DNA of 17,292 nt from Candidatus Methanophagales archaeon. GTDB lineage: Archaea; Halobacteriota; Syntropharchaeia; Alkanophagales; Methanospirareceae. Shown here piece by piece: positions 8,301 through 16,194 of the stretch (the stretch's first letter is position 1; each line of letters starts with the position of its first letter). Below the pieces are notes generated by a model that saw only the letters and a program-made list of their open reading frames with translations, was not told the origin of the DNA and did not search any database. The position numbers were made by a program, and so were the translations under genes. Location of the stretch: assembly GCA_003601795.1 (NCBI GenBank), contig PIXU01000280.1, positions 1 through 17,292 on the forward strand. Reading direction: 5' to 3'.

Positions 8301-11300
8301 CTAAGATACGTCGCCGGATCGTCACATGTGGTCGGCGCAAATCCATCGTCCACGGATTTCAGCGGCAACCCTTTGATATGGAATTTTGAACAATGGGCAC
8401 CCGGCACTGATGTTACAATAACGTTCAATGCGACCGTGACAGGTCCGTGCGATTTTAATGGTGGGACAGCGGTAGCACGCGCAAACTACACCGTGCCTTG
8501 TGGAAAATACGGCCCAGAGTCTGAGAGCAGTACAAGAGTTGATAAAGCAAGTTCGCACCTGAGCATAACAAAGACGCCTTCTTTTACCATTACAGAAACT
8601 AATAATATTGTTAGGTGGACTATTACAATCACGAGCAATGGTGATTATGAGGCGAAGAACATCACGCTTAAGGATGTGCTCCCAAGCAATACGGAGTATT
8701 TATCGTCAGATCCAGAAAAGGATAGCGGAACAGGAACTTCTGCCGATCCACTGATCTGGAAGCTGACAAACATGACCGTTGGAAGCACAAAAATCATAGA
8801 ATTAAATGCTACAGTGACAAATTGCACAGGTTATGACACACAAAACAATGCTATGGTCTTCTGGGGATGCTGCCCTTCTGCATTACACACCTCGACTGCG
8901 ATTGCGAAGTTAAGAACCACTCCCGATATTGAATTATCAAAGGATCACGATTACATCGATACCTGCGGTGGAAATTATACGATAACCATAAGAAACACGG
9001 GCTCAACTGCCTATGTAACCGACGTAACGGATATTCTTCCAGAGGGATTCGTGTATAAAAGTGGATCTGCCAGCATTACGAGTAATAACGTGAGTCATAC
9101 GTTTAGCAATCACGAGCCTTTGGATTTCTCATCAATAAATAGAACAATTATCTGGACCCCTGACAACATCAATAGGATATATCCTAACGAGATAATAACC
9201 ATAAAATTCGGAATAGTGAACTGCCCAAACTGCTGCGGCAGCGTGACATCTTCCAGCAACACGGTGTCCTTTAATTATACAGATTCTTGTTCGGGAACAC
9301 GTCAAGAGACCTTTTCTCAGGACATCACACCGAAGCTCGCCGAGCTACATATTAGAAAGGAACCAGAGACACAGCCAGTGGGCGCGGCGAGCTGGACGAT
9401 ATACGTCAGCAACACTGGGACAGGGACAGCTTACAACGTTAGCGTTATCGATATACTTGGAAATGGCTTCATAAATGTTGCGGTGACTGAAGGAGACGGA
9501 ACTATAACAGATAACCAGCCGTCGTCGGGATGGACCACGATCACCTGGACCGGTCAAACGATCCCAGTAGGAACAGACGTCTGGATGAGGCACGTCACGG
9601 CAGATGCACAAGCCACTGGTGATCTTACGAATACCGTATCTGTGAAGGGAGTATGCCCCACCGGATGCGTTTACAGCAGCGATAGCGACCAGGCGTATGC
9701 TGCGCGGGTTAACGTCACGAAAGAGCCAGACTCCATCGAGACCATCGGGGAGTATGCCAACTTCACGATCACAACGGAGTTCTGGGGTGGTGGTTGGTAC
9801 AATGATACAAAGATCAATGATACTCTGCCGGTAGGGCTAAAATATCATAGTTATAAGTGCGTATCAGGAGGATGTGGCAGTTTTTCAACATCCACGTCCG
9901 GAGGCAATACCATCCTCACATGGGATCTTGGAGATGTTCAGGGTCCAAAGACCGTCAAAATAAATCTTACCACAATCGTTAACGATACAATCTCAAATCA
10001 GGATGGCTCTACCATCCTGAACCGTGTCGATGTTTACCACAGGAATGAGACCGGGACGCTCTTTCAGGCATATGACACCGCGAAGGTTGACGTAGTGGAG
10101 CCAGAGCTCCAGATCACAAAGAGTGCCAACAAGAGCTTTGTTGAGTATGGGGACACGGTGAGATATATGATAAACATAAGCCATACCAGGAACAGCCAAC
10201 ACGATGCTTACGATGTCAACATAACAGATATAGTTCCAGAGGGTCTCACACTGGTTGGAGGATCTGTATCATCCTGCCCCTTAGCGAATAGCACAAATAT
10301 TGCTGGAAACAGAATCTCATGGATATACAATCAGATAGCGAAAGGCAGTTCTGTAACTTTGAGCTATGAGGCGACCGTGGAAAGCGGTGTTGTAATGGGC
10401 CAAACGATGAGGAACAACGCGACCGTTACCTGGACGAGCACAGCCGGAGATAATCCTGAAGAAAGATATGGTGGCTGGACCCCCCTGGATAACTATAACA
10501 AAGAAAAGGAGGTCACTCTGGAGGTCAACAACACAGCAACCATCACAAAGCTACCAGATGAAACTCGTAGCCACACAATAGGCGAGTCTCTGAACTATAC
10601 GATACTGGTTGACCTGCTAAAGGCGACTGCACGTGACCTTTGGGTAAACGATACGCTTCCGAAAGGACTGATCTATAACCGCAGCAGTCTTGTTGTGACC
10701 GGAGCATCGACATCGCCATCGGAGACCGTAAGTTCGCCTAATGACGGGACTCAGGTTGTGTACATCAATTGGAGCTTCGGTAAGGTGAACAACTCAAATG
10801 ACCAAGACATAAAGATCGAGTTCAACGCGATCGTGGCGGATGTGATGGACAACCAGGATGGCACCACGCTGGCAAACAACAACGCATCACTCCGCTGGAA
10901 GGATTACAATGGCATTGTGCATACCGACTCAGACGAATCAGGACATGTGGAAATAGTTGAGCCGGATTTGATAATCGAGAAGAGTGTTAACAATACGGAA
11001 GTAGAAGTCGGGAATACGATAAAGTATACGATCAAGGTATATCATACAGCAGAAAGCAAATCAGACGCCTTTGATCTTGTTATCAACGATACGATACCAT
11101 CAGGCTTGACATTCGTCACTGGCTCTCAGGAGTCAGATCCATCTGCACCATCCTTCACACAAAATGACCAGAAGATTAGCTGGACCTATGATCGACTAAA
11201 TACCACATACGGTAGCACTACCCCTGCGATCCTCAACTACTCAGTGACCGTGGACAGCGGCGTAGTCTCTGGGCAGACGCTGACGAACAACGCCATGGTC

Positions 11301-14300
11301 ACCTGGACGAGCACATCAGGACCCAATGATAACGAGCGAAGCGGAGAGTGGAACTCACTCGATAACTATAACCGGACCGCCAATGCCCCTGTTACCATAA
11401 AGAAGGCTAGTGGTATCACCAAGATGCCTGATTCTCCGAGAAGTTATACCATCGGCGAGTCTCTGAACTATATGATAGACATCAACTTGCCAGCGGCGGT
11501 TGTTTACAATGTAACCGTAAACGATACGCTACCGAAAGGACTGATCTATAACCGTAGCAGTCTTGTTGTGACCGGAACTTCGACATCGCCATCGGAGACC
11601 GTAAGTTCGCCTAATGACGGGACTCAGGTTGTGTACATCAACTGGAGCTTCGGTAAGGTGAACAACTCAAATGACCAAGACATAAAGATCGAGTTCAACG
11701 CGATCATGGCGGATGTGATAGAGAACCAGAATGACACCACGCTGGCAAACAACAACGCATCACTCCGCTGGAAGGATTACGACGGTACGGTGCACACCGA
11801 CTCAGACGAATCGGGACCTGTGGAAATAGTTGAGCCGGATTTGATAATCGATAAAAGTGCAGACCCCGCAACCGGTGATGTCGGAGATACCATTACATAT
11901 GATCTCGTTATCTATCACTCCTCAGGCAGCAATGCCGATGCTTTCGATGTGAATATTACGGATATCATACCATCCGATATGAGCTATACCCCAGGCTCAA
12001 TTGAGATACTATCAGGACCCGATGGAACAGCAGATGATAGCAATCTGTCAAAATTGTCGTGGCACTTCGACAGAATAGACCTCTTATGGAATAGTACCAA
12101 TAAAGTTCTGCTCAGGTACAATGTAACCATCAACAGTGGCGTGGCACCGGGTAGTAAATTCATCAACAACGCCACACTAATCTGGACAAGCACCTCGGGG
12201 TATAATCCAAATGAAAGAGACGGTTCTGGAGGTATCAACAATTACAGAAGAAACACCTCTTCGACGGTTAAAAGATATCCCATATCGGTGACCAAAACTG
12301 CCTCTCCAACTTCTGGAGCACCTTGCACCAATGTGACATTCACAATCAACATTACTAACACTGGAGACCATACACTCAATCCCGTCAAGGTTGTTGACAC
12401 GTTACCAGCAGGGATGAGCTATGTCTCCAGTAGTCCAGGAGCGGACAGCCATGACGGCACGATAACTTGGAATAATGTGGGTTCATTAGATTCTGGAGAT
12501 TCTAAAACAATTATCCTTGTTGCACACATAGATGCGAATGCCGTGGGGATACTGACGAATTACGTCAATGCCACAGGTAATAACGCCTCGGATTCCGATA
12601 CTGCAAACGTGACAGCCCTCACTGCTGAAATAAATGTGGAGAAAAACGCAGATCCAACAGAGGGTGCACCTTGCGCCAATATTACCTTCACCATTAACAT
12701 TAACAACACTGGTGACTGTACACTCGATCCCGTCAAGGTTGTTGACACGTTACCAGCAGGGATGAGCTATGTCTCAGATGATTCTGGCGGAAGTGTATCT
12801 GCTCCCAATAACCGCATAACGTGGGATTTCAGCTCTATGGACCCTGGCGCTTCTGCTACCATCCATCTGGTTGCACACGTTGATACCGGAGCAACTGGAA
12901 CGCTAACAAATTCCGTTAAGGTCACAGGGAAACCTCCTTATGGCGCCAATGTCACCGCTTCCGATACCGCAAATGTGACAACCCTCACTCCGGGAATAAA
13001 TGTGAAAAAGGATGCAAATCCGATTGCTGGCCCTTCTGGCACCGTTGTCACTTTCACCATTACCATTACCAATACCGGCGACTGCACATTAGACCCAGTT
13101 AAGGTTGCGGACACGCTGCCGGGAGGGTTGAGTTATGTCTCTTCCAGTCCGAAAGGAAGTATAGCCGGAAACACGATCACATGGGCTAATGTGGGTCCAC
13201 TGGGTTCTGGGAATACAACCACGATCAAGCTTGTTGCACAAATAGATGAAGGAGCAGGAGGAATGCTTAGGAATGTTGCTACTGTTACTGGAACACCACT
13301 AGCAGGTGCTGATGTTCACGACTGTGATACCGCATACATAGAAGTCCTTGCCAAAACCATCGAACCCCCTGAGAAGACAATCATTGACGTCACAACCGAA
13401 ATCAAAAGTGATGGGATAGTGATTGAAGGAGAACAATTTGGATGGGAGACCGGCAATGGAAATCTTCTCAACAACCCTCCGCTCGCACCGGGAGAGGCAG
13501 TTGGAGGTATCAAATACGATGAGAAAATGATTGGCTCAAACGGGACTACTGAGTTCACTAAGTGCTTCGATGTGAACACCAACGTCACGCCAAATCTCGC
13601 GGTGTCGAAAGACATTGGCTATAAATCAGGTGATCTGGGCTCGTTAGGCCACGCAGAGCAGGTAGGCATGCGCTATTACGGAGCTAGCCCTCCTCTTTCT
13701 TCTAATACGAAATGCGAGGATATAGAAGCTGGGAGTGCTGTAGTTGTGACAGATATAGAGGCAATGACCGAAACATGGGTAGGGATTACTGAGACTGAAG
13801 AAAGAGACTTGCACTATGGAATAAATGCGGAAGGCAAAGGTAGCGTGTCGGCGGGTGTGGATGCGTCTGTCGAAGAGGGGGTTTTTGGTAAGACTCCCAC
13901 TTCCAGCATGTCGCATAATGACAAGTCTACGGCATACAGTGGCAATTTCAGCTTTCATAAGGAGGTTGATTACACGTCAAAACCATCTACATCTATCACA
14001 ACTGATCTCAAAGGCGATAGCACAGTGATTGAGGAAGGACAATTTAGAGGGAAAAGTGGCAGCAGAAGTCTTCAGCACGATGATAAAATGATTGGTTCAA
14101 ATGGGACTATGGAGTTCGCGAAGTATGTCGATGCGAGCACATCAAATATCGAGGAGACGAAAGGCATTGGTTATAAGTCGGGTGACCTAGGCTCGTTAAG
14201 CCACTCTGAGCAGGTAGGCATGCGTTATTCATCTACCACGAAATGCGAGGATGTGAATGCTTATGGTAAGATGGTCGTGACTAACACAACGACCGAAACC

Positions 14301-14501
14301 GAAGCAGGGATTACTGAAAGAAGTTTGCACTATGGAATAGATGCGGAAGGTAATGGTTTCGTGTCTGTGGGTGTGGACGCGTTTGTCGAGGATGGGCGTA
14401 ATACGGATACTACCTCCTCTGGAATGACGTATGAGGATAAGTCAGATGCATATGGCAATTTCACGTTCCGCAAGGAGATAGGGTACAATAAACCGCCATA
14501 G
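5355..14501 (+). CDS. Giant secreted DUF11-repeat surface protein, 3048 aa
   Basis: This is a probable exported cell-surface, S-layer-associated or adhesin-like protein. Residues 1-31 form a signal peptide: a charged start, then FLIILGIVIFTIFTALQSLAIA with likely cleavage after A31. About 20 DUF11-like beta-sandwich modules follow to residue ~2667, each recognisable by a header such as TKTP, an (I/V)TNTGD-like strand and a DTLPxGLxYV-like motif. Modules of a TKxP type often alternate with a second type; in the N-terminal half the second type carries cysteines (for example DECGDE, DTCGGN). N-glycosylation sequons (NVT, NIT, NDT) are present by the dozen. Residues 2309-2667 are three classical DUF11 repeats; residues 2680-3048 are two copies of a different module I do not recognise. 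The protein ends EIGYNKPP with no membrane segment, PGF motif or LPXTG-like signal, so attachment must be by another route or it is released. DUF11 proteins are common in archaeal envelopes; the exact role is unknown. Confidence 0.9.
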   Translation: MMRNSDNKKFLIILGIVIFTIFTALQSLAIADSANLQVSVSAFPLEVNACESNEYIIEITNTGDATADGIVANVTMPTGFSYDTGTTNISFPNGSSTQNPVASGKYLEWNLSEIIGGGLNSSENITINFNLTAGCGTPSGQRVHADVTYDGKSSYGESSSIIVNEGYIKLTKTPGVVEAAKGDVINWLITIENTGTGPAYNVIINDSLASGLEFVNVDSPSGELNWSYAKIDAGESKTVNLSVRAISCEDIYNEVNGSWRCNKGVICQETYTKASVKLILKEPHLDYTISPDPITVPYCGASNVNVSFANTGDGNASNLRVKVSEIPSQYDITNVTGATYYESNSTFVVDTVEHDSSRHFTFDFGMNYGACDASGGDISFEPSYKDDCGNSWAPPTKIVSYSIDPGTVSNISVDKSGPNQLYLMENGTYTLEVRYHNGSCAERITTNITDTYPEHFTVIDSGGGTVNTTARTITWINQQLENGTTWSTEIKLRASDDPCDCGHVFTNTLSTEMVTDCCGCSLSGSDSVDIMVECYNGTIISSSNKTASPNPQECCRNITYTNTYQFNHIGSLNWSDITFTEQGGNGQTFPDGTNSGSATFKVNDTYTLTQRITIGTAINLGFLNSDCGPLADGTKLDIDYTLHQKSVGTFVDWSDLNITGYPSECSIDTNFHEGVWITVGRSDFSIDMSYPNKMESCEVYEFTISLSKNGPWNGYIMNITYNDADFRYVGPAEISNITNESGSVQSFEPTRSDHNLTWYLGKNVGRGGTIKFKVEKTCSQENKSLHAWLEYKDNCGHPLSDSFTGEPLLLDKGDIIIKKTPEVIYAWTKNVSWKIYVTNKGDGTAYNVSVVDTLDTDLSYVSSKIDGSEDPSNTSVDGKQTTWTLGNMTPNQQRIIDLNATLVGCDNLNNYVVARWGCGGVYCQEVSDTSRVELPPTRLLIIRHDVGLVDECGDETTFEIEVRNVGETNAYDINITELLPDGLRYVAGSSHVVGANPSSTDFSGNPLIWNFEQWAPGTDVTITFNATVTGPCDFNGGTAVARANYTVPCGKYGPESESSTRVDKASSHLSITKTPSFTITETNNIVRWTITITSNGDYEAKNITLKDVLPSNTEYLSSDPEKDSGTGTSADPLIWKLTNMTVGSTKIIELNATVTNCTGYDTQNNAMVFWGCCPSALHTSTAIAKLRTTPDIELSKDHDYIDTCGGNYTITIRNTGSTAYVTDVTDILPEGFVYKSGSASITSNNVSHTFSNHEPLDFSSINRTIIWTPDNINRIYPNEIITIKFGIVNCPNCCGSVTSSSNTVSFNYTDSCSGTRQETFSQDITPKLAELHIRKEPETQPVGAASWTIYVSNTGTGTAYNVSVIDILGNGFINVAVTEGDGTITDNQPSSGWTTITWTGQTIPVGTDVWMRHVTADAQATGDLTNTVSVKGVCPTGCVYSSDSDQAYAARVNVTKEPDSIETIGEYANFTITTEFWGGGWYNDTKINDTLPVGLKYHSYKCVSGGCGSFSTSTSGGNTILTWDLGDVQGPKTVKINLTTIVNDTISNQDGSTILNRVDVYHRNETGTLFQAYDTAKVDVVEPELQITKSANKSFVEYGDTVRYMINISHTRNSQHDAYDVNITDIVPEGLTLVGGSVSSCPLANSTNIAGNRISWIYNQIAKGSSVTLSYEATVESGVVMGQTMRNNATVTWTSTAGDNPEERYGGWTPLDNYNKEKEVTLEVNNTATITKLPDETRSHTIGESLNYTILVDLLKATARDLWVNDTLPKGLIYNRSSLVVTGASTSPSETVSSPNDGTQVVYINWSFGKVNNSNDQDIKIEFNAIVADVMDNQDGTTLANNNASLRWKDYNGIVHTDSDESGHVEIVEPDLIIEKSVNNTEVEVGNTIKYTIKVYHTAESKSDAFDLVINDTIPSGLTFVTGSQESDPSAPSFTQNDQKISWTYDRLNTTYGSTTPAILNYSVTVDSGVVSGQTLTNNAMVTWTSTSGPNDNERSGEWNSLDNYNRTANAPVTIKKASGITKMPDSPRSYTIGESLNYMIDINLPAAVVYNVTVNDTLPKGLIYNRSSLVVTGTSTSPSETVSSPNDGTQVVYINWSFGKVNNSNDQDIKIEFNAIMADVIENQNDTTLANNNASLRWKDYDGTVHTDSDESGPVEIVEPDLIIDKSADPATGDVGDTITYDLVIYHSSGSNADAFDVNITDIIPSDMSYTPGSIEILSGPDGTADDSNLSKLSWHFDRIDLLWNSTNKVLLRYNVTINSGVAPGSKFINNATLIWTSTSGYNPNERDGSGGINNYRRNTSSTVKRYPISVTKTASPTSGAPCTNVTFTINITNTGDHTLNPVKVVDTLPAGMSYVSSSPGADSHDGTITWNNVGSLDSGDSKTIILVAHIDANAVGILTNYVNATGNNASDSDTANVTALTAEINVEKNADPTEGAPCANITFTININNTGDCTLDPVKVVDTLPAGMSYVSDDSGGSVSAPNNRITWDFSSMDPGASATIHLVAHVDTGATGTLTNSVKVTGKPPYGANVTASDTANVTTLTPGINVKKDANPIAGPSGTVVTFTITITNTGDCTLDPVKVADTLPGGLSYVSSSPKGSIAGNTITWANVGPLGSGNTTTIKLVAQIDEGAGGMLRNVATVTGTPLAGADVHDCDTAYIEVLAKTIEPPEKTIIDVTTEIKSDGIVIEGEQFGWETGNGNLLNNPPLAPGEAVGGIKYDEKMIGSNGTTEFTKCFDVNTNVTPNLAVSKDIGYKSGDLGSLGHAEQVGMRYYGASPPLSSNTKCEDIEAGSAVVVTDIEAMTETWVGITETEERDLHYGINAEGKGSVSAGVDASVEEGVFGKTPTSSMSHNDKSTAYSGNFSFHKEVDYTSKPSTSITTDLKGDSTVIEEGQFRGKSGSRSLQHDDKMIGSNGTMEFAKYVDASTSNIEETKGIGYKSGDLGSLSHSEQVGMRYSSTTKCEDVNAYGKMVVTNTTTETEAGITERSLHYGIDAEGNGFVSVGVDAFVEDGRNTDTTSSGMTYEDKSDAYGNFTFRKEIGYNKPP
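10101..11834 (+). repeat. Tandem two-module repeat inside the giant protein gene (861 and 873 bp units)
   Basis: Unit 1 is 10101-10961 and unit 2 is 10962-11834; each holds one PELQITKS/PDLIIEKS-type module and one ITKxPDxxRSxTIGESLNY-type module. A further half unit (PDLIIDKS type) follows at 11835-12278. The segment 10650-10978 matches 11523-11851 at an offset of 873 bases with about 18 mismatches in 329 positions by hand count, roughly 95 percent identity. That is far higher than between other modules, so this is a recent duplication or gene conversion. Confidence 0.85.
12279..13355 (+). repeat. Three classical DUF11 repeats near the end of the giant protein gene
   Basis: Three modules of about 116 residues start with ISVTKTASPTSGAP, INVEKNADPTEGAP and INVKKDANPIAGPS. 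They share TF(T)INITNTGD and VKVVDTLPAGMSYVS. A 47-base run is identical between 12381-12427 and 12729-12775 (offset 348 bases, 116 codons). This matches the conserved repeat described as DUF11 (TIGR01451-like). Confidence 0.85.
13392..14498 (+). repeat. Two copies of an unrecognised C-terminal module in the giant protein
   Basis: Copy 1 (about 13392-13985, residues 2680-2877) and copy 2 (13998-14498, residues 2882-3048) share KMIGSNGT, IGYKSGDLGSL, EQVGMRY, TKCED, GITE, LHYGI-AEG, GVDA and a final NF(S/T)F-KE. The copies are clearly diverged, with copy 1 longer. Composition is Gly-, Ser- and Thr-rich with alternating polar and hydrophobic residues, suggesting beta structure. It does not look like DUF11, and I know no family for it. 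Confidence 0.75.
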
Positions 14502-14597
14502 GAGATAGCGAAAACATTAAAAGCTCGTTACTCCTCCTGCATATTCGCATATCCCTCAGGTCTAAAGGAAAAAGTAATCGGAAGGATAGGTATCTAA

Positions 14598-14605
14598 TTT
14601 TATAT
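14598..14605 (+). promoter_or_regulatory. Candidate TATA box for nfeD
   Basis: TTTTATAT lies 104 bases before the nfeD start within the 208-base spacer 14502-14709. A second AT-rich stretch (ataatata, about 14670-14677) is nearer but would leave almost no leader in front of the Shine-Dalgarno. The rest of the spacer shows no repeat or clear hairpin. Confidence 0.35.
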
Positions 14606-14694
14606 GGAATTACATTGATCATTCTTTAAGTTGAAGGGATAAGTTAACAAAGCATTCATAAGATAAGATAATAATATACTTGTAAGTGTAAGTT

Positions 14695-14700
14695 AGGGGG
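14695..14700 (+). promoter_or_regulatory. Ribosome binding site of nfeD
   Basis: The purine run AGGGGG ends 9 bases before the ATG at 14710. It is the only good candidate and supports that start, which also gives a clean signal/anchor segment. Confidence 0.5.
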
Positions 14701-14709
14701 TTTCCATAG

Positions 14710-16044
14710 ATGAACAAAACACTTTTGCGTGGGATTATTCTCATCCTCGTTCTCCTGCCTATCTTACTTGCTTTTGTTGCAAACGGCGGAGGAGAAGTAG
14801 GGGACAAAACGGTAATTTACGTGCTGAAGATAGAAGGCACGATTACCGAAGGCACTTCCTTAGACATAGTGGAAGGATTAATGGAAGCGGAGGAAATGGG
14901 TGCTGAAGCGGTATTGATCGAGCTTGATACACCGGGTGGACTTGTTGATTCCACACTGGAAATAACACAAGCGATTTTGAATTCCGAACTGCCCGTTATC
15001 ACGTATGTAACGCCAAAAGGAGCGATAGCAGCATCCGCGGGCTCTTTCATCCTCGTCTCCGGTAATATCGCCGCAATGGCACCGGCAACGACAGTAGGAG
15101 CGGCAATGCCTGTCGAGATAGGTATAGAAGGCAGAAAGGCAGCAGATGAAAAGACAATAAAATTCCTCGCCGGGCATGCAGAGAGCATAGCAGCAGAAAG
15201 AGGTAGAAACGCAACGCAGGCAAAGCGGTTCGTCACCGAAAATGACGCGTTTAATGAAAATACCGCATTAGAACGAGGGATAGTTGACCTCATCGCAGAG
15301 GACGAGCGAGAGCTTTTGAGTAAAGTTGATGGAATGACGGTCGAAACGGGAGCTGGAAACAAAACCTTATCAACGAAAAACGCTTCACTGTACACAAAGG
15401 GAAAGACGATACGTTCTTCTTTGTTGTCCATGCTCAGTAACCCGCAAATAGCGGTTATCCTTTTGATGGTGGGCATATATGGACTGATTTTCGGGTTCAT
15501 GTCGCCGGGAACCTACGTGCCAGAGATGATAGGTGCGATATGTCTGATTTTATCGCTGTATGGGCTGGGACTTTTCGAGGTGAACATGTTCGGTGTGCTT
15601 TTAATAATTATCGCAGTTATGTTATTCATTGCTGAAGCGCTTACGCCTACCTTCGGAATACTCACGGTGGGTGGTGCAGTATGCTTGATAATAGGTGCTT
15701 TAATCTTACCAAAGGAGCCTTTCCTCTTTAATCCCCAGTCAGACTGGTTTGAAGGATTCCTACTAACTATAATCGGAATTGCGGTGGCATCTGCTGTTTT
15801 TTTCGGCTTTGCTGTGGGAGCGGTGTTGAAGGCGAGAAAGAGAAGAGTGAAAGTAGGAGGTGAAGAGCTTATCGGGCAAGTAACAAGGGCAGAGACGGAA
15901 ATAAACGAAGATAGCGGCACGATAAAAATACGAGGCGAAATCTGGAATGCTCGAACGCTGGAAGGGGAAACAATAAAAGAACGTGAAAAAGTGGAGATTG
16001 TGGACCGAGAGGGTTTGACATTGATAGTTAAAAGAAAAGAATGA
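14710..16044 (+). CDS. nfeD: Full-length NfeD membrane serine protease (SppA/ClpP-like)
   Basis: Domain order is that of the long NfeD (NfeD1b) type. Residues 7-23 are a hydrophobic signal/anchor. Residues ~35-200 are a ClpP/SppA-fold protease with LDTPGGLVDST, the nucleophile motif AASAGS (S109) and GRNAT. K148 aligns with the catalytic lysine (K138) of Pyrococcus PH1510 when the GRNAT motifs are matched. Five membrane segments lie at about 246-264, 270-289, 293-311, 314-333 and 349-373. Residues ~384-443 form the C-terminal OB-fold (ELIGQVTRAETEI, GEIWNART, VEIV). In Pyrococcus the homologue cleaves the C-terminus of the partner stomatin, and the genes are usually adjacent. Here no stomatin/SPFH gene follows, so the partner must be elsewhere or the substrate differs. 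The catalytic dyad is intact, so it is probably active. Confidence 0.93.
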   Translation: MNKTLLRGIILILVLLPILLAFVANGGGEVGDKTVIYVLKIEGTITEGTSLDIVEGLMEAEEMGAEAVLIELDTPGGLVDSTLEITQAILNSELPVITYVTPKGAIAASAGSFILVSGNIAAMAPATTVGAAMPVEIGIEGRKAADEKTIKFLAGHAESIAAERGRNATQAKRFVTENDAFNENTALERGIVDLIAEDERELLSKVDGMTVETGAGNKTLSTKNASLYTKGKTIRSSLLSMLSNPQIAVILLMVGIYGLIFGFMSPGTYVPEMIGAICLILSLYGLGLFEVNMFGVLLIIIAVMLFIAEALTPTFGILTVGGAVCLIIGALILPKEPFLFNPQSDWFEGFLLTIIGIAVASAVFFGFAVGAVLKARKRRVKVGGEELIGQVTRAETEINEDSGTIKIRGEIWNARTLEGETIKEREKVEIVDREGLTLIVKRKE

Positions 16045-16054
16045 GAAATTAGAC

Positions 16055-16174
16055 AGTAGCCAATAGCCAATAGGGATTAGGGGAAAAAAAGCATAGACTG
16101 CAATGAAAAATGCAAAAGAAGGATAAATGGACCCGTCCCCTTTTGGCTATTTACTATTCCCTATTTGGCTACTA
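16055..16174 (+). repeat. Heptamer repeats in inverted orientation between nfeD and the TIM-barrel gene
   Basis: The left arm (16055-16082) is four 7-mers: agtagcc, aatagcc, aataggg, attaggg. The right arm (about 16139-16174), read on the minus strand, is agtagcc, a, aataggg, aatagta, aatagcc, aaaagg. The two arms share three heptamers in opposite orientation and enclose about 56 bases (16083-16138) without visible features. Transcribed, they could form a hairpin and may act as a transcription boundary. The right arm ends 10 bases before the next gene's Shine-Dalgarno. Confidence 0.65.
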
Positions 16175-16184
16175 AAAAAATCGT

Positions 16185-16188
16185 GAGG
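16185..16188 (+). promoter_or_regulatory. Ribosome binding site fixing the TIM-barrel start at 16195
   Basis: GAGG (within gtgaggga) lies six bases before ATG 16195. The longer frame from TTG 16165 would translate part of the heptamer repeat and has no ribosome site, so 16195 is preferred. Confidence 0.6.
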
Positions 16189-16194
16189 GAACAA

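Noticed and set aside
10101..13355. Repeats as tandem mobile insertions
   Set aside because: Unit lengths are codon multiples matching protein modules, so they are domain duplications and not transposons.
14817..15500. Minus-strand 227-aa open frame opposite nfeD
   Set aside because: It is the complement of a well-conserved protease; its Ser/Ala/Pro-rich product has no recognisable motif.
16165..16194. Longer start (TTG 16165) for the TIM-barrel protein
   Set aside because: It has no ribosome binding site, translates part of the heptamer repeat, and adds residues before the natural first beta strand. ATG 16195 has GAGG at good spacing.
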